This document shows positions 6,529-14,374 of a DNA stretch of 15,448 nt, piece after piece. Within the stretch, counting starts at the first letter, position 1, and each line of letters opens with the position of its first letter. The position numbers and the translations under genes are program-made. Where the stretch lies: the NCBI GenBank assembly GCA_900548705.1, contig URLF01000060.1, positions 1-15,448 of the forward strand, in the 5' to 3' direction. The notes under the pieces are model-generated. The model did not search any database. It saw only the letters and a program-made list of their open reading frames with translations, and was not told where the DNA came from. This stretch comes from an uncultured Porphyromonadaceae bacterium. Lineage in GTDB: Bacteria > Bacteroidota > Bacteroidia > Bacteroidales > Muribaculaceae.

Positions 6529-7344
6529 TTACTGGGCGAAAAGCTCATCGATGCGGGCTTTGGAGACGCCGTGACGCAGAGCAAGGGCCGCGTCAGCCTT
6601 GGCATCCTCCTCGCGGTATTGGAGGAGATGGAGGTAGGCACGGCAATAATACAGTTCCCCATCCTCCGGGTCAAGTTCAAGACCACGGCCTATGTCGTCA
6701 GAGGCTTCGGCAAAGTCGCCTTTGGCCAGACGGCACATCGCGCGGCCTGTGTAATACTCCGCCTTTTCCACCTTCTTGATGAGCTTGTTGTAATAAGAGA
6801 CAGACTCGTCGTAACGTCCTTGATTGCTATACATCACGGCCAGCAACAGCAATGTGTTGGGGTCATCAGGCTTGATTTGTTCGAGCATCCCGAGGTCGGC
6901 GCGGGCACCTGCTGAATCGCCGTGTATCAGACGGAGATAACCACGGTTGAAATAAGCGTCATAATTGAGAGAGTCCATTTCAACCACCTTGTCATAGTCT
7001 CTCATGGCATCCTCCTCGCGTCCCATATGCAACAGCACCTTGGCGCGGTTGTTGAGGATGACTGTCGAGGCGGGAGCTATGGCTCGGGCTTCGGAAAGGG
7101 TGTGCAACGCGAGGGAATCCTCCCCTCGGTAAAACTGGAACATGCCCACATTTGACAGCAGCATGACATTCTGGGGGTTGGAAGGTTCGCTCTGCATCGC
7201 CTCGCGCAACAATGCCTCCGCACGGTTCCAGTCCTGTTTCTTCACCGCCTCATCGGCCAGTTCGATATACTTTATATAGTCGCTTGCCACAAGAAGCAAT
7301 CCCGACATAATTACGGCCGCAGCCGCGAGAAGCATCTTTTTCAT
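6529..7344 (-). CDS. Exported tetratricopeptide-repeat (TPR) protein
   Basis: This 271-aa protein has an N-terminal hydrophobic segment (residues 1 to about 21, KK start) that looks like a signal peptide or a membrane anchor. There is no lipobox cysteine. After that it is almost entirely TPR repeats; I can lay out about seven from residue 22 to 260, with clear examples at DAYFNRGYLRLIHGDSAGA and AEYYTGRAMCRLAKGDFAEA. TPRs form a helical scaffold for protein-protein contacts, so it is probably a periplasmic adaptor. It begins 6 bases after the flippase stop and is last in the set dusB, GIN protein, flippase, TPR, which hints at an envelope role, but the partner is unknown. Confidence 0.85.
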   Translation of the reverse strand: MKKMLLAAAAVIMSGLLLVASDYIKYIELADEAVKKQDWNRAEALLREAMQSEPSNPQNVMLLSNVGMFQFYRGEDSLALHTLSEARAIAPASTVILNNRAKVLLHMGREEDAMRDYDKVVEMDSLNYDAYFNRGYLRLIHGDSAGARADLGMLEQIKPDDPNTLLLLAVMYSNQGRYDESVSYYNKLIKKVEKAEYYTGRAMCRLAKGDFAEASDDIGRGLELDPEDGELYYCRAYLHLLQYREEDAKADAALALRHGVSKARIDELFAQ

Positions 7345-7350
7345 AATCTG

Positions 7351-8838
7351 TCATTCAAGTTTGCGGCCACGCAGAAAAGCAATCACATCTTTCTGTATCA
7401 CCGAATTAAGGACTCCATTGACGAGGAGATAGAGCCCCAGGCCGGTCAACCCCTGACACAACAGGAGCGCCCAGCAATTATCTATAACCAGCGATTCGGC
7501 CCAAAGCAACGCCATAATCGCGACTGTCTCCACGAGATAAGGAAGGCTGTCGACCAGAAAAGAACCGATCGAACGGCCACTTACCGGAGCTGTCTTCACA
7601 ACCATCACTCCCCAGCTTATGGCAGAGGCGAGAATCTGGCCGAGCAGCAACAGTTTGATACCGTAGACCACATCGCCCCCCCTCTCCATAGCCAAAAACG
7701 GGAGTGTAGCCAGCAGGAACAGAAGGGCCGCTCCGTCGCGCAGCATCTCCATCGCCACAACAAGCCGTGTCCTGGCCAGAGCGATGACGTAATTGTTGTA
7801 TAGCGATGTCAGCACCGTGAAAATCCCTCTGACAAGCAACAGCTGGAAGAGGGTGATGGAAGCGTCCCATTTCTCGCCGAAAAGGCAATGGAAGACAGGG
7901 GCAGCCATCACTATCAGGAATCCCATCGCCGGAAAAAGCAAATAGGAGGTGAAGCGGTTCATCTTGGAGGTGACGCGGGCGAATCGTTCCGCGTCATCCT
8001 GAACAGCCGACAGGGCAGGCAGGAATGAGGAGGTCAGCACCTGTGACAAGGAGCTGATACCCATTTTACTCCATTTGTCGGCCTGGGTGTAGTAACCCAA
8101 CGGAGCCAAACCGGCACGGTTGCCGATGAAAAATGAATATATGTTCTGAAACAGCACATTAAGGAAGGATGAAGCCATCATCCCGCTCCCCACGCTGAAG
8201 AATGAGCGCAAGGAACTCCATGAGAACCTAAGAAGCGGTGTCCATCCCGAGGTCAGCCACAAGACAAGGCTCTTGGTGAAATTCAATGCCAAGGTCTGCC
8301 AGACAATCGCCCACGCCCCATATCCACCGACAGCCAGGCTTATACCGACTATCGCCCCCGCGAAAAGCCCCACGGCGTTGGAGACGGCGACCATCCTGAC
8401 ATCCATCTTCTTCATCAGGCGGTTGGTCTGCACTATGGCTGTCGCGTTGAGGATGAAACTAAGAAACAGCACCCGGCTAATCGGGATTATACGCCGGTCA
8501 CCCTGGAAGCAATCGGCTATAAACGGGGCACAGAAAAAAAGGATAACATATATCGCCGTGGCGACTCCGATGTTGAACCACAACACCGTCGAATAGTCGA
8601 GACGCGTCGGCGACTTGCGCTGTATCAGGGCATAGGAGAAACCGCTGTCGACAAACAGCGACGCGAATGCCTGGAACACCAACACCGCGCCAATCAGGCC
8701 GAAATCCTCCTGGTCAAGCAGACGCGCCAACACGATACCCGTAACAGCGTAAAGCAGCTGTTGCGATACCTTGTCGATGACATTCCATTTCACCGCCCCG
8801 GCTGTGCGGGTTTTCAAGCCGTTCTCCTGTTTTTCCAA
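7351..8838 (-). CDS. Polysaccharide/lipid-linked oligosaccharide flippase (MOP superfamily, Wzx/WzxC-like)
   Basis: This is a 495-aa integral membrane protein of the MOP superfamily, polysaccharide transporter type. It has about 12-14 membrane segments and the typical N-terminal block (AVKWNVIDKVSQQ, then GIVLARLLDQEDFGLIG and FVDSGFSYALIQRK). Such proteins flip undecaprenyl-linked glycans across the inner membrane for O-antigen, capsule or exopolysaccharide. No ATG exists near the front: an in-frame stop (that of the upstream gene) lies one codon before TTG 8838, so the start must be this TTG or a later TTG/GTG. GGAGGAGGA (8854-8846) sits 7 bases before the TTG. No glycosyltransferase is adjacent, so the substrate is open. 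It is placed 3 bases after the GIN-domain gene and 6 before the TPR gene. Confidence 0.88.
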   Translation of the reverse strand: MEKQENGLKTRTAGAVKWNVIDKVSQQLLYAVTGIVLARLLDQEDFGLIGAVLVFQAFASLFVDSGFSYALIQRKSPTRLDYSTVLWFNIGVATAIYVILFFCAPFIADCFQGDRRIIPISRVLFLSFILNATAIVQTNRLMKKMDVRMVAVSNAVGLFAGAIVGISLAVGGYGAWAIVWQTLALNFTKSLVLWLTSGWTPLLRFSWSSLRSFFSVGSGMMASSFLNVLFQNIYSFFIGNRAGLAPLGYYTQADKWSKMGISSLSQVLTSSFLPALSAVQDDAERFARVTSKMNRFTSYLLFPAMGFLIVMAAPVFHCLFGEKWDASITLFQLLLVRGIFTVLTSLYNNYVIALARTRLVVAMEMLRDGAALLFLLATLPFLAMERGGDVVYGIKLLLLGQILASAISWGVMVVKTAPVSGRSIGSFLVDSLPYLVETVAIMALLWAESLVIDNCWALLLCQGLTGLGLYLLVNGVLNSVIQKDVIAFLRGRKLE

Positions 8839-8841
8839 ACG

Positions 8842-9633
8842 TCAATCCTCCTCCGCGCCGGACTTCAAATCCTCCTTTTCCTTATGGTTGTCGGTGACCT
8901 CCTCGGATATATGACCATTGTCATCCATACGGAACACCTTGACACCCATACTGTAATTCTTCACCTTCTCCGGATTACCCTTGTAATACAGTTTTCCGGG
9001 GAACATCCCTTTGATTATGAGACGTTCCTTGGCCCACACACCGGTGGTGCCGGTGCCGAAGAAGCGGCATGACACCTCATTCGCTTCCAGATTGTCGGCC
9101 TGTATTGAACCGACCCCGGTGTTACTGAATGAAGCCTGGTCACATTTGCCTGACACCACAAGCTGGCCGTTGCCGGTCTTTATGGCCCCGTCAAACTTGT
9201 TGGCATGTATATCCTTTATCACAAGCCTTCCGTTACCGATCACGGAAGCCTTGAACTCGGGACAGGCGGCAACAGACATGACAATCACAGTGGAATCACC
9301 ATTGTTCTGTACCTGGCTGAGGAATTTGGAATAGACCTTGACCACCGGCAATCCCTTGGTCAGCTCCCCTTCTCCATGAAACTGCTTCTGAATCATCAGC
9401 CGTCCCTTCTTGGAGAAATCGAATATCAATTGGTCGGCGACCGCGCGGGAGGTCTCATACACAGCCAGTCCGGCAGAGTCCTCGCTGCAGTTGTATTCCA
9501 CATTTATGCCGTCGTCAACCACAAGGCGGTTGAAATCCCCCACCTTCAGTTCGTAGTGATGAACCTCCTGAGCCAGGAGCGGGCTCACGATGGCCATGAA
9601 TACCGCTATAAATACTACAAATTGCTTTTTCAC
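8842..9633 (-). CDS. Exported head-GIN-domain protein (DUF2807)
   Basis: This 263-aa protein belongs to the DUF2807 / putative auto-transporter adhesin head GIN domain family, which is abundant in Bacteroidota. A signal peptide is clear (KKQFVVFIAVFMAIVSPLLA, cleavage probably near A21/Q22). The eponymous G-I-N sits at residues 42-44 in VDDGINVEY. Repeating beta-strand units such as GNGRLVIK and GNGQLVVSG suggest a beta-helix-like surface or periplasmic domain up to about residue 225. The last 30 residues are hydrophilic and strongly charged. The start is GTG at 9633. It is 35 bases after dusB and 3 bases before the flippase, so probably co-transcribed. Precise function of the family is not established; adhesion or envelope binding is only a family label. 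Confidence 0.85.
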   Translation of the reverse strand: MKKQFVVFIAVFMAIVSPLLAQEVHHYELKVGDFNRLVVDDGINVEYNCSEDSAGLAVYETSRAVADQLIFDFSKKGRLMIQKQFHGEGELTKGLPVVKVYSKFLSQVQNNGDSTVIVMSVAACPEFKASVIGNGRLVIKDIHANKFDGAIKTGNGQLVVSGKCDQASFSNTGVGSIQADNLEANEVSCRFFGTGTTGVWAKERLIIKGMFPGKLYYKGNPEKVKNYSMGVKVFRMDDNGHISEEVTDNHKEKEDLKSGAEED

Positions 9634-9668
9634 AGGCTGATACTTTGATTGGTTTAGGTCAATTATGG

Positions 9669-10700
9669 TTACGCTTCCCCAGACACCCCCTCTTCACGGG
9701 GTTCGGCGAACGCCTCCCCGTTGGCCAGTTTCTCCTCGACGGAAGCAATGATGTCGAAAAGCTCCTGTTTGGTGTCGGCGCGGAGCATCCTGATACGGGT
9801 CTCCCTGAAGAAAGGTATCCCCTTGAACAGAGAGCTGACAGCAAGATGGCGGCGGATATGCAGAATCCCCCGGTATTCGTCGATGCGCCCGATACTCTCG
9901 TCAATCTGACGACGCAGGATGTCGAACTTCTCAGCCATCGTCAACTTGCGGCGTATCTCGCCATAAAGCAATGTCTGCTTCATGTCGCTGAAAATCCATG
10001 GGTTCCCTATCGCCGCGCGGCCTACCATCACACCGTCTACACCGTAGCGGTCAAACGCCTCCACAAGTTTTTCGGGGGTGGTGATGTCGCCGTTGCCGAT
10101 TACCGGAATCTTGAGACGGGGATTGGCCTTCACCATCCCTATCATCTCCCAGTCGGCCTCGCCGTTATACATCTGCGAGCGGGTGCGGCCATGGACAGTC
10201 AAAGCCTGTATACCGCAATCCTGCAGCTGCTCGGCAAGCTCCACGATAATCTTCGATTCGTGGTCCCAGCCGAGACGGGTCTTGACCGTGACAGGCACAT
10301 TGACGGCTTTCACCACCTCGCGTGTGATTTCAAGCATCCGTGGTATGTCGCGGAGCATACCGGCTCCCGCCCCTTTACCGGCCACCTTCTTGACCGGGCA
10401 TCCGAAATTGATGTCAAGGATGTCGGGTCTGGCCTCCTCCACCATCTTCGCGGCCTCGACCATCGGTCCCACCTCGCGCCCGTAGATCTGTATGGCTGTC
10501 GGGCGTTCGCCGGGATGAATCGATAGTTTCCGCGTCGTGGCCGCGATATTGCGTATGAGCGCGTCGGCTGAGACAAACTCTGAATATGTCATATCGGCCC
10601 CAAGCTCCTTGCATATAAGCCGGAACGACTGGTCTGTGACATCCTCCATCGGAGCCAGCATCACAGGTCTATGACCAAGGTCGACATTTCCTATCTTCAT
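9669..10700 (-). CDS. dusB: tRNA-dihydrouridine synthase (DusB family)
   Basis: This is an FMN-dependent enzyme that reduces specific uridines in the tRNA D-loop to dihydrouridine using NADPH. The 343-aa TIM barrel has the FMN-binding start LAPMEDVTDQSFR (residues 15-27), the catalytic cysteine C101 in INFGCPVKKV, the VKTRLGWD strand, HGRTRSQMY for substrate binding, and GNGDI plus DGVMVGRAAIGNPW at the phosphate end of FMN. The C-terminal helical domain (from about 245) includes RRHLAVSSLFKGIP, as in Bacteroidales DusB. The ATG at 10700 gives the standard N-terminus. A likely promoter lies just upstream, and the gene leads the set with the GIN protein, flippase and TPR genes. Assignment to DusB rather than another Dus class is from overall resemblance. 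Confidence 0.95.
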   Translation of the reverse strand: MKIGNVDLGHRPVMLAPMEDVTDQSFRLICKELGADMTYSEFVSADALIRNIAATTRKLSIHPGERPTAIQIYGREVGPMVEAAKMVEEARPDILDINFGCPVKKVAGKGAGAGMLRDIPRMLEITREVVKAVNVPVTVKTRLGWDHESKIIVELAEQLQDCGIQALTVHGRTRSQMYNGEADWEMIGMVKANPRLKIPVIGNGDITTPEKLVEAFDRYGVDGVMVGRAAIGNPWIFSDMKQTLLYGEIRRKLTMAEKFDILRRQIDESIGRIDEYRGILHIRRHLAVSSLFKGIPFFRETRIRMLRADTKQELFDIIASVEEKLANGEAFAEPREEGVSGEA

Positions 10701-10720
10701 AAGTCAAATCTTTGCAATCG

Positions 10721-10753
10721 TAAAGTTACAAAAAATCTCCGTCAGTAATCAAC
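10721..10753 (-). promoter_or_regulatory. Possible dusB promoter
   Basis: On the minus strand GTTG (10753-10750) and TAACTTTA (10728-10721) lie 21 bases apart. They resemble the −33 TTTG and −7 TAnnTTTG boxes, each with one mismatch. The predicted start would be about 15 bases before the dusB ATG. Suggestive only. Confidence 0.4.
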
Positions 10754-10791
10754 CGCCGGACGGTTTCAAGCTACATAACGGCCAACAATTA

Positions 10792-10811
10792 CGCGATTTT
10801 AACAAATCGCG
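10792..10811 (-). terminator. Hairpin after the M16 peptidase gene, possible terminator
   Basis: CGCGATTT (10792-10799) and AAATCGCG (10804-10811) form a perfect 8-pair stem with a 4-base loop, 28 bases past the peptidase stop on the minus strand. The minus-strand bases that follow are TAATTGTTGG, only weakly U-rich. It probably separates the purE-ispG-peptidase transcript from dusB. Confidence 0.45.
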
Positions 10812-10815
10812 CCTG

Positions 10816-10829
10816 TCTATGGCCATAGA
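10816..10829. repeat. 14-base perfect palindrome TCTATGGCCATAGA
   Basis: The sequence equals its own reverse complement over all 14 bases. It lies 9 bases past the M16 peptidase stop and next to the CGCGATTT hairpin. It could be a protein-binding site or part of the terminator; it may also be chance. I see no second copy in the window. Confidence 0.35.
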
Positions 10830-10838
10830 GCCCTGCTG

Positions 10839-12065
10839 TCAGCCGAGGGAAAGCACCGAGCATTTCTCGGGACGGAGCATGTCGGCCACTTCGGCGATGT
10901 CATCGCTCGACAGCGACTCCACCGCCCTCTGCATCATACCGCGCGAACGAACCTCGCCGGTCATCAGCAACGAACGTCCCATCGAAAGTATCCCCTGCTC
11001 CAGATTCTCAGAGGCCACAATCATCTGGCCGAGATACTGTTTCTTGGCGGCGGCGAGTTTCGAGGCTGTCAGCGGATTGTCGGCTATCAGCCTGAGTTCC
11101 TTGCCGGCAAGTTCGAGACAACGGTCACGGTCGGCGGGGTCACAACCGAAATATATGTTGAAGAGTCCGCAGTCGCTGAACATAGAGGTTGATGCTTCCA
11201 CCGTGTAGACAAGTCCACGCCGCTCCCGGAGGGAGATATTGAGCCGGGAGTTCATTCCCGGGCCACCGAGGATATTGGTGACAAGGGCTATCGCGTCGCG
11301 GCGGGGATTTCCCAATCCCGGCAGACGCGCACCGACCACGGTATGGCTCTGATGTGTCTCCATGTCGCGTCTGACATTGAACGCCGCCAACGGTTCAGGC
11401 ATCCTCCTGTCGAGCGGCAAGCCGGAAGACCTCATGCCGACAAAACCACGGCTGACCTTGGCGCAGACCCGCGAAGCGGACTCCGGGCCGAGGTAATAGG
11501 CCACCATTCTCTGGCCGTGGAAATTGCCTGTGAGGTAGTCACGGCAGACATCGGTTGTGAAGCTGTCGAGGTCTTTATCCGTGCCGAGGATGTTATGGCC
11601 AAGCTGGCTCCCGGCAAAAAACAGGTCCTCGAAGTCGTCATAGACAGCTTCCGAGGGGGAATCGAGGTAACTGTCAATCTCATCCCTGACCACCTCCCTC
11701 TCCCTGTCGATTTCCCTGACCGGAAAACGGGAATTGGCCAGCAGGTCGGCGATAAGGTCTATCGCCCTGGAGAGGTTGCCCCGTGGGAAGACCGAATAGA
11801 CATTGGTCTCCTCCTTCGAGGTGAAAGCATTGAGATCACCCCCGACAGCCTCCATTCGGTTAATTATATGTCCGGCGCGGCGGCGGTCGGTACCCTTGAA
11901 AATCGTGTGTTCCACGAAATGGGCCAGTCCGAATTGGCCGTCACGTTCGTCGCGGCTGCCTGAGTTGACCGCCACGCCGAAATACTCCAGCGCAAGCGGA
12001 GCCTTGCGGCACACAAGACGCATCCCGCAAGGCAAATCAAATATCTCGGTATCCAGTTCTTTCAT
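10839..12065 (-). CDS. M16-family zinc metallopeptidase (processing-peptidase-like)
   Basis: This is a single-chain M16 peptidase of about 408 aa, the size of the M16B group (mitochondrial processing peptidase/PqqF-like bacterial enzymes). Counting from a TTG at 12071, the inverted zinc motif HFVEH is at 51-55 and the downstream zinc ligand E131 is in REVVRDEID, so the active site is complete. The second, non-catalytic M16 domain follows from about residue 170. I prefer the ATG at 12065 as the start; the TTG two codons earlier would add M-D. No signal peptide is visible, so it is probably cytoplasmic. It lies 38 bases after ispG and is last in the purE-ispG set. Substrate unknown. The motif RERRGLVYTVEAS is the usual R/Y substrate-binding region of M16 domain 2. 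Confidence 0.93.
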   Translation of the reverse strand: MKELDTEIFDLPCGMRLVCRKAPLALEYFGVAVNSGSRDERDGQFGLAHFVEHTIFKGTDRRRAGHIINRMEAVGGDLNAFTSKEETNVYSVFPRGNLSRAIDLIADLLANSRFPVREIDREREVVRDEIDSYLDSPSEAVYDDFEDLFFAGSQLGHNILGTDKDLDSFTTDVCRDYLTGNFHGQRMVAYYLGPESASRVCAKVSRGFVGMRSSGLPLDRRMPEPLAAFNVRRDMETHQSHTVVGARLPGLGNPRRDAIALVTNILGGPGMNSRLNISLRERRGLVYTVEASTSMFSDCGLFNIYFGCDPADRDRCLELAGKELRLIADNPLTASKLAAAKKQYLGQMIVASENLEQGILSMGRSLLMTGEVRSRGMMQRAVESLSSDDIAEVADMLRPEKCSVLSLG

Positions 12066-12103
12066 ATCCAAAGCGTGTAATCCTGACTCTCCACACGCTC
12101 CTG

Positions 12104-13762
12104 TCAGATACGTCCGTCGGCATTCATCAGCGCGATAAGATGGTCAACAGCCTCGGCTGACGGTATGTTCTTCTCTACCAGTTCCTTGCCACGGTAAAGG
12201 CTGACATTCCCGACACCCGCGCCGACATATCCGTAATCGGCATCGGCCATCTCGCCCGGACCATTGACAATACAGCCCATCACGGCTATCTTCAGCCCGG
12301 GATACATCGAAGTGGCGGCTTTCACCCGGGCCACAGTCTCCTGGAGGTCGAACATCGTGCGGCCGCATCCGGGACAGGAGACAAACTCGGTCTTGGTCAC
12401 CCTGCGGCGTGAAGCCTGCAATATTCCAAGCCCCAGACGGTCTATAGCCTCACGATTCATCGTGGACGACTTGATTTCCACACCGTCAATCAGACCATTG
12501 AGCAATAACGCGCCGAAATCGGCGGAAGCGCGGATCACCGTCTTGTCTGCCGGAGTGTCACCATAGTCAAGCGACGCGATTACCGGATTATCCAGTCCCG
12601 CGCTCCAGAACTTGTGGATGGCCGAGGATATGTCGGCCACATGATTGGCGTGGTCTGAGGTGACGACAATCACCTTCCCGGCCAAGGCGGCATGTCGCGA
12701 CGGCTCATCAAGCAGGCCGCGCAGTTCTCCCGCCGGGATTCGGTAAATGGTTTCCTCATCCAGCGGATCGTAACCTACAACCACCGGCACGGCGTCTCCG
12801 CCGACAATACCGATCTTGCGGGTAGGCCGTCTTGATGGCATAACGGCATCGTAACCGGGGGCATATTCCCCTTCGACAGACGGAGCCGAAGCCCTCGACG
12901 AAAGGTAGTCGGCCAGTTCACGGGCCACAGGCACCTCCGCCTCGGGGGCCTCGCTGAGCGACACACGGATGGTGTCCCCGATTCCCTCGCCGAGCAGTGT
13001 TCCGATTCCGACAGCCGACCTCACACGGCCATCCTCGCCGTCACCCGCCTCGGTCACCCCGAGATGGAGGGGGAACTTCATCCCCTCGGCATCCATGGCC
13101 CTGACAAGTCGGCGCACCGTCTCGACCATAACCACGGTATTGGAGGCCTTGATGGAAATAACTATGTCATTGAACTTCTCCTTTACGGCTACCCGCAGAA
13201 ACTCCATCGCGCTCTCCACCATCCCGGAAGGGGTATCGCCGTAACGGCTCATGATACGGTCTGAGAGCGACCCGTGGTTGACACCGATGCGGATGGCTGT
13301 CCCGTGGGCCTTGCAGAGATTGAGGAACGGGACGAACCTGTCCTCGATTTTCTTCAGTTCGAGGAGATACTCCTCATCCGTGTATTCCAGTTTCCGGAAG
13401 GTACGCCCCGGATCCACGAAGTTGCCGGGATTGATTCTGACCTTCTCGACATGCCGCGCCGCCTCTTCCGCCGCGCGTGGATTGAAATGGATGTCAGCCA
13501 CCAGAGGGATTCCACACCCGCGTTCGCGCAGGCGCTTGCGTATCTCCCCCATATTGGCAGCCTCTCTGACCCCCTGGGCGGTCAGGCGGTCGATGTCAGC
13601 ACCGGCGGCGGCGATACGGATGACCTGTTCCACCGACCCTTCGGTGTCCATGGTCGAAGTGTTGTTCATCGACTGCAGGCGGATGGGGAATCCGCTGCCA
13701 ATCTCGACATCACCGACCCGTGTGGTCGATGTCTCGCGCCGGCGGTAATCGAAAACACTCAT
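12104..13762 (-). CDS. ispG: 4-hydroxy-3-methylbut-2-enyl-diphosphate synthase (IspG/GcpE), long form
   Basis: This enzyme converts 2-C-methyl-D-erythritol 2,4-cyclodiphosphate to HMBPP in the MEP isoprenoid pathway, using a [4Fe-4S] cluster. The N-terminal TIM barrel takes residues 1 to about 290 (IRLQSMNNTSTMDT, VADIHFNPRAA, KVRINPGN, RIGVNHGSL). The C-terminal cluster domain has C463 and C466 in SCPGCGRT, C497 in VMGCIVNGPGEM, and E504 as the expected fourth ligand. Between them (about 290-450) lies the extra domain found in Bacteroidota, Chlamydiae and plants, giving 552 aa versus about 370 in E. coli. I recall Bacteroides versions near 600 aa or more, so this insertion may be somewhat short. 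The ATG at 13762 gives the normal start. It lies 27 bases after purE and 38 before the peptidase, probably one transcript. Confidence 0.97.
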   Translation of the reverse strand: MSVFDYRRRETSTTRVGDVEIGSGFPIRLQSMNNTSTMDTEGSVEQVIRIAAAGADIDRLTAQGVREAANMGEIRKRLRERGCGIPLVADIHFNPRAAEEAARHVEKVRINPGNFVDPGRTFRKLEYTDEEYLLELKKIEDRFVPFLNLCKAHGTAIRIGVNHGSLSDRIMSRYGDTPSGMVESAMEFLRVAVKEKFNDIVISIKASNTVVMVETVRRLVRAMDAEGMKFPLHLGVTEAGDGEDGRVRSAVGIGTLLGEGIGDTIRVSLSEAPEAEVPVARELADYLSSRASAPSVEGEYAPGYDAVMPSRRPTRKIGIVGGDAVPVVVGYDPLDEETIYRIPAGELRGLLDEPSRHAALAGKVIVVTSDHANHVADISSAIHKFWSAGLDNPVIASLDYGDTPADKTVIRASADFGALLLNGLIDGVEIKSSTMNREAIDRLGLGILQASRRRVTKTEFVSCPGCGRTMFDLQETVARVKAATSMYPGLKIAVMGCIVNGPGEMADADYGYVGAGVGNVSLYRGKELVEKNIPSAEAVDHLIALMNADGRI

Positions 13763-13789
13763 AATCAGATGGTAGTACCTTGTGGAAAA

Positions 13790-14296
13790 TCAATTGGTCT
13801 TGAAGTCATACTTGATTTCAGAGAGGGCCTCGTTGGCCTTCACTATCTTGCCGCTAAGCTCGGCGGTCCAGCCGTTGTAGCGGGCCGAAAGAGCCTCGTC
13901 GGAGAGGGACAGAATCCTCACGGCAAGCACGGCGGCATTCATCGCGCCATCTATCCCGACAGTGGCGACAGGGATGGCAGGGGGCATCTGGACGATGGAA
14001 TACAAAGCGTCAGTGCCCTGAAGGGTCGCCGACAGGGGCACACCGATGACCGGCAGGGGGGGGATAGCGGCAATCACACCCGGGAGGGCGGCGGCCATTC
14101 CTGCTCCGGCGATTATCACCTTCACGCCACGCGAGGCGGCATTGCGGGCGAAATCAGCCACCTCCTCAGGGGTACGGTGGGCCGAGAGGGCAAGCATCTC
14201 GAAAGGAACCTCCATCGAATTGAGGAAATCGGCGGCTTTTTTCATCACGGGAAGGTCAGAGGTGCTTCCCATTATAATGCTGGCTAATGGATTCAT
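13790..14296 (-). CDS. purE: N5-carboxyaminoimidazole ribonucleotide mutase (PurE class I)
   Basis: PurE moves the carboxyl group of N5-CAIR to give CAIR in de novo purine synthesis. The 168-aa protein has all class I landmarks: MGSTSDLPVM at 9-18 for phosphate binding, the catalytic H40 in SAHRTPEEV, and GAGMAAALPGV, plus VPLSATLQGTDAL. The partner PurK is not in the window. In several Bacteroides genomes I recall gcvH-purE-ispG in a row; here purE and ispG are adjacent (27 bases) but a PAP2-like gene, not gcvH, lies upstream. A hairpin between that gene and purE suggests that purE starts its own transcript, although I cannot find a convincing promoter in the 78-base gap. Confidence 0.97.
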   Translation of the reverse strand: MNPLASIIMGSTSDLPVMKKAADFLNSMEVPFEMLALSAHRTPEEVADFARNAASRGVKVIIAGAGMAAALPGVIAAIPPLPVIGVPLSATLQGTDALYSIVQMPPAIPVATVGIDGAMNAAVLAVRILSLSDEALSARYNGWTAELSGKIVKANEALSEIKYDFKTN

Positions 14297-14352
14297 CTTT
14301 GGAAAATATGATTGGTTCTGATTAAGTCGTTATGTGTCGGGAGAGAGGGAAA

Positions 14353-14369
14353 TGCGGGCTTTTCCCGCA
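14353..14369 (-). terminator. Hairpin between the PAP2-like gene and purE, likely terminator
   Basis: On the minus strand TGCGGG, a 5-base loop AAAAG and CCCGCA form a perfect 6-pair GC-rich stem followed by TTTCCCTCTC. Flanking GAGAG and CTCTC can lengthen the stem. It lies 5 bases past the PAP2-like gene stop. Confidence 0.5.
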
Positions 14370-14374
14370 GGCTC

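Noticed and set aside
8838..8842. Stop-codon readthrough fusing the GIN protein to the flippase
   Set aside because: The frames match, but a fusion would put an exported domain before a cytoplasmic N-terminus, and a start codon plus ribosome-binding-like motif is present.
9645..10526. Open frame of 293 codons on the plus strand opposite dusB
   Set aside because: It is antisense to a certain dusB gene, has no family resemblance, and is explained by base composition.
13274..14287. Long open frame (337 codons) on the plus strand opposite purE and ispG
   Set aside because: It runs antisense to two genes with full catalytic motifs. In GC-rich coding DNA stops are rare in the opposite frames, and the translation shows no recognisable domain.
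14297..14340. Promoter for purE (TATTTTCC on the minus strand)
   Set aside because: Only a partial −7 match and no −33 box at the right spacing.
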